A stretch of 64,000 nt of DNA from Streptomyces sp. NRRL S-337. GTDB taxonomy: Bacteria > Actinomycetota > Actinomycetes > Streptomycetales > Streptomycetaceae. Positions 63,760 through 64,000 of the stretch are shown here, in pieces. Made by a program: the position numbers and the translations under genes. The stretch lies in contig NZ_JOIX01000031.1 of assembly GCF_000720175.1 (NCBI RefSeq), positions 30,757 to 94,756 of the forward strand, read 5' to 3'. How positions within the stretch are numbered: position 1 is the stretch's first letter; every line of letters begins with the position of its first letter. The notes under the pieces were generated by a model. That model did not search any database, had not been told where the DNA came from, and worked only from the letters and a program-made list of their open reading frames with translations.

Positions 63760-64000
63760 GGGCGCTTCCCACGTACTTGGCCGTCCCGCGGTGGCTGCGC
63801 TTGGCTTTCCTCCCACGTACTTGGCCGTCCCGCCGCGGGGCTTGCTCGCCGTTGCGGCTTTGCGGCGCCCCGCACGTTGTCGGCTGTCCCGCCGCGGGTC
63901 GTCTCGCCGTTGCGCCTGCGGCGGGCTGGGTTTGTGTTGGGTGCGGTGACGGTCCTCCGGGGCCTTGTTCGTGGACTGCTGTCGCTTTACGTCCACGAAC
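63760..64000. repeat. GC-rich modular repeat, second locus
   Basis: Continues to the window edge. Same module family as 47212-47799: CCCACGTACTTGGCCGTCCC twice (about 63768 and 63813), CCGCCGCGGGG, CTCGCCGTTGCG, TTTGCGGCGCCCCGCACG, CGCCTGCGGCGGGCTGGGT, GGTGCGGTGACGG, and GTGGACTGCTG...CGCTTTACG. Order and orientation match the left half of the first locus. Any open frames here are repeat-encoded. Confidence 0.88.

Overview
The window is a stretch of high-GC actinobacterial chromosome, almost certainly Streptomyces. The coding density, C- or G-ending codons, frequent GTG starts, ATGA start/stop overlaps and U-tail-less hairpin terminators all fit. So do a SsgA-like sporulation protein, a DasR-type GlcNAc PTS locus and a tyrosine-catabolism hppD/AsnC pair. 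The gene order from hppD through ssgG, pncA, pncB, clpS, mec/cysO/cysM, nagE2/nagE1/nagF, rph and rdgB looks like the conserved core of Streptomyces chromosomes (recalled S. coelicolor order; not checked here).

Layout. 1-3428: an osmoprotectant ABC importer operon on the minus strand (permease, ATPase, permease, lipoprotein), cut by the left edge. 3448-6623: an AsnC-family regulator divergent from 4-hydroxyphenylpyruvate dioxygenase, then a GlcD-like FAD oxidase. 6685-12250: a membrane-anchored L7/L12-like protein, a flavin disulfide reductase, an SsgA-like protein, two RDD membrane proteins and a small membrane protein. 12691-15081: a secreted M6 (immune inhibitor A-like) metalloprotease. 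15199-19387: NAD salvage (pncA, pncB), then clpS and its translationally coupled DUF2017 partner. 19851-24649: an amino-acid permease, then a cysteine module (JAMM protease, cysteine-rich leader peptide, CysO carrier, CysM) and an MBL-fold phosphodiesterase-like protein. 24778-28094: GlcNAc PTS (two IIC, one IIB) with several DasR-like operators. 28216-30419: rph, a lipoprotein, rdgB and a tRNA with anticodon UAG.

30448-31778 carries two tandem HNH-nuclease genes. Then follow an MHS-family transporter, a secreted protein coupled to a lone histidine kinase, bcp, a DUF3618 protein, a GroES-like protein, and sugE under a guanidine-III riboswitch. 37522-45578: a class A penicillin-binding protein, an ABC-2 exporter operon, a LiaF-like protein, a proline-rich membrane protein and an SGNH hydrolase. 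45862-49517: a DUF445 protein, a cluster of GC-rich modular repeats, and a DUF3311 plus solute:sodium symporter pair. 49501-54308: a putative electron-transfer group (lipoprotein with two secreted repeats, NuoF-ferredoxin fusion, ferric-reductase-like membrane protein) divergent from a PucR-type regulator. 54392-60788: a TetR/hydrolase pair with a clear operator, two secreted proteins (DUF1996, DUF4142) and a long-chain acyl-CoA synthetase. 60961-64000: a small membrane protein, a YidC/Oxa1 paralogue, a fumarylacetoacetate-hydrolase-family enzyme and a second copy of the modular repeat at the right edge.

Most of the window is ordinary core genome. The most notable items are the guanidine-III riboswitch/SugE unit, the CysO ending in GGMV beside its JAMM protease with a cysteine leader peptide, the short-variable-arm tRNA with a UAG anticodon, the doubled HNH genes, the putative electron-transfer operon, and the dispersed modular repeats.
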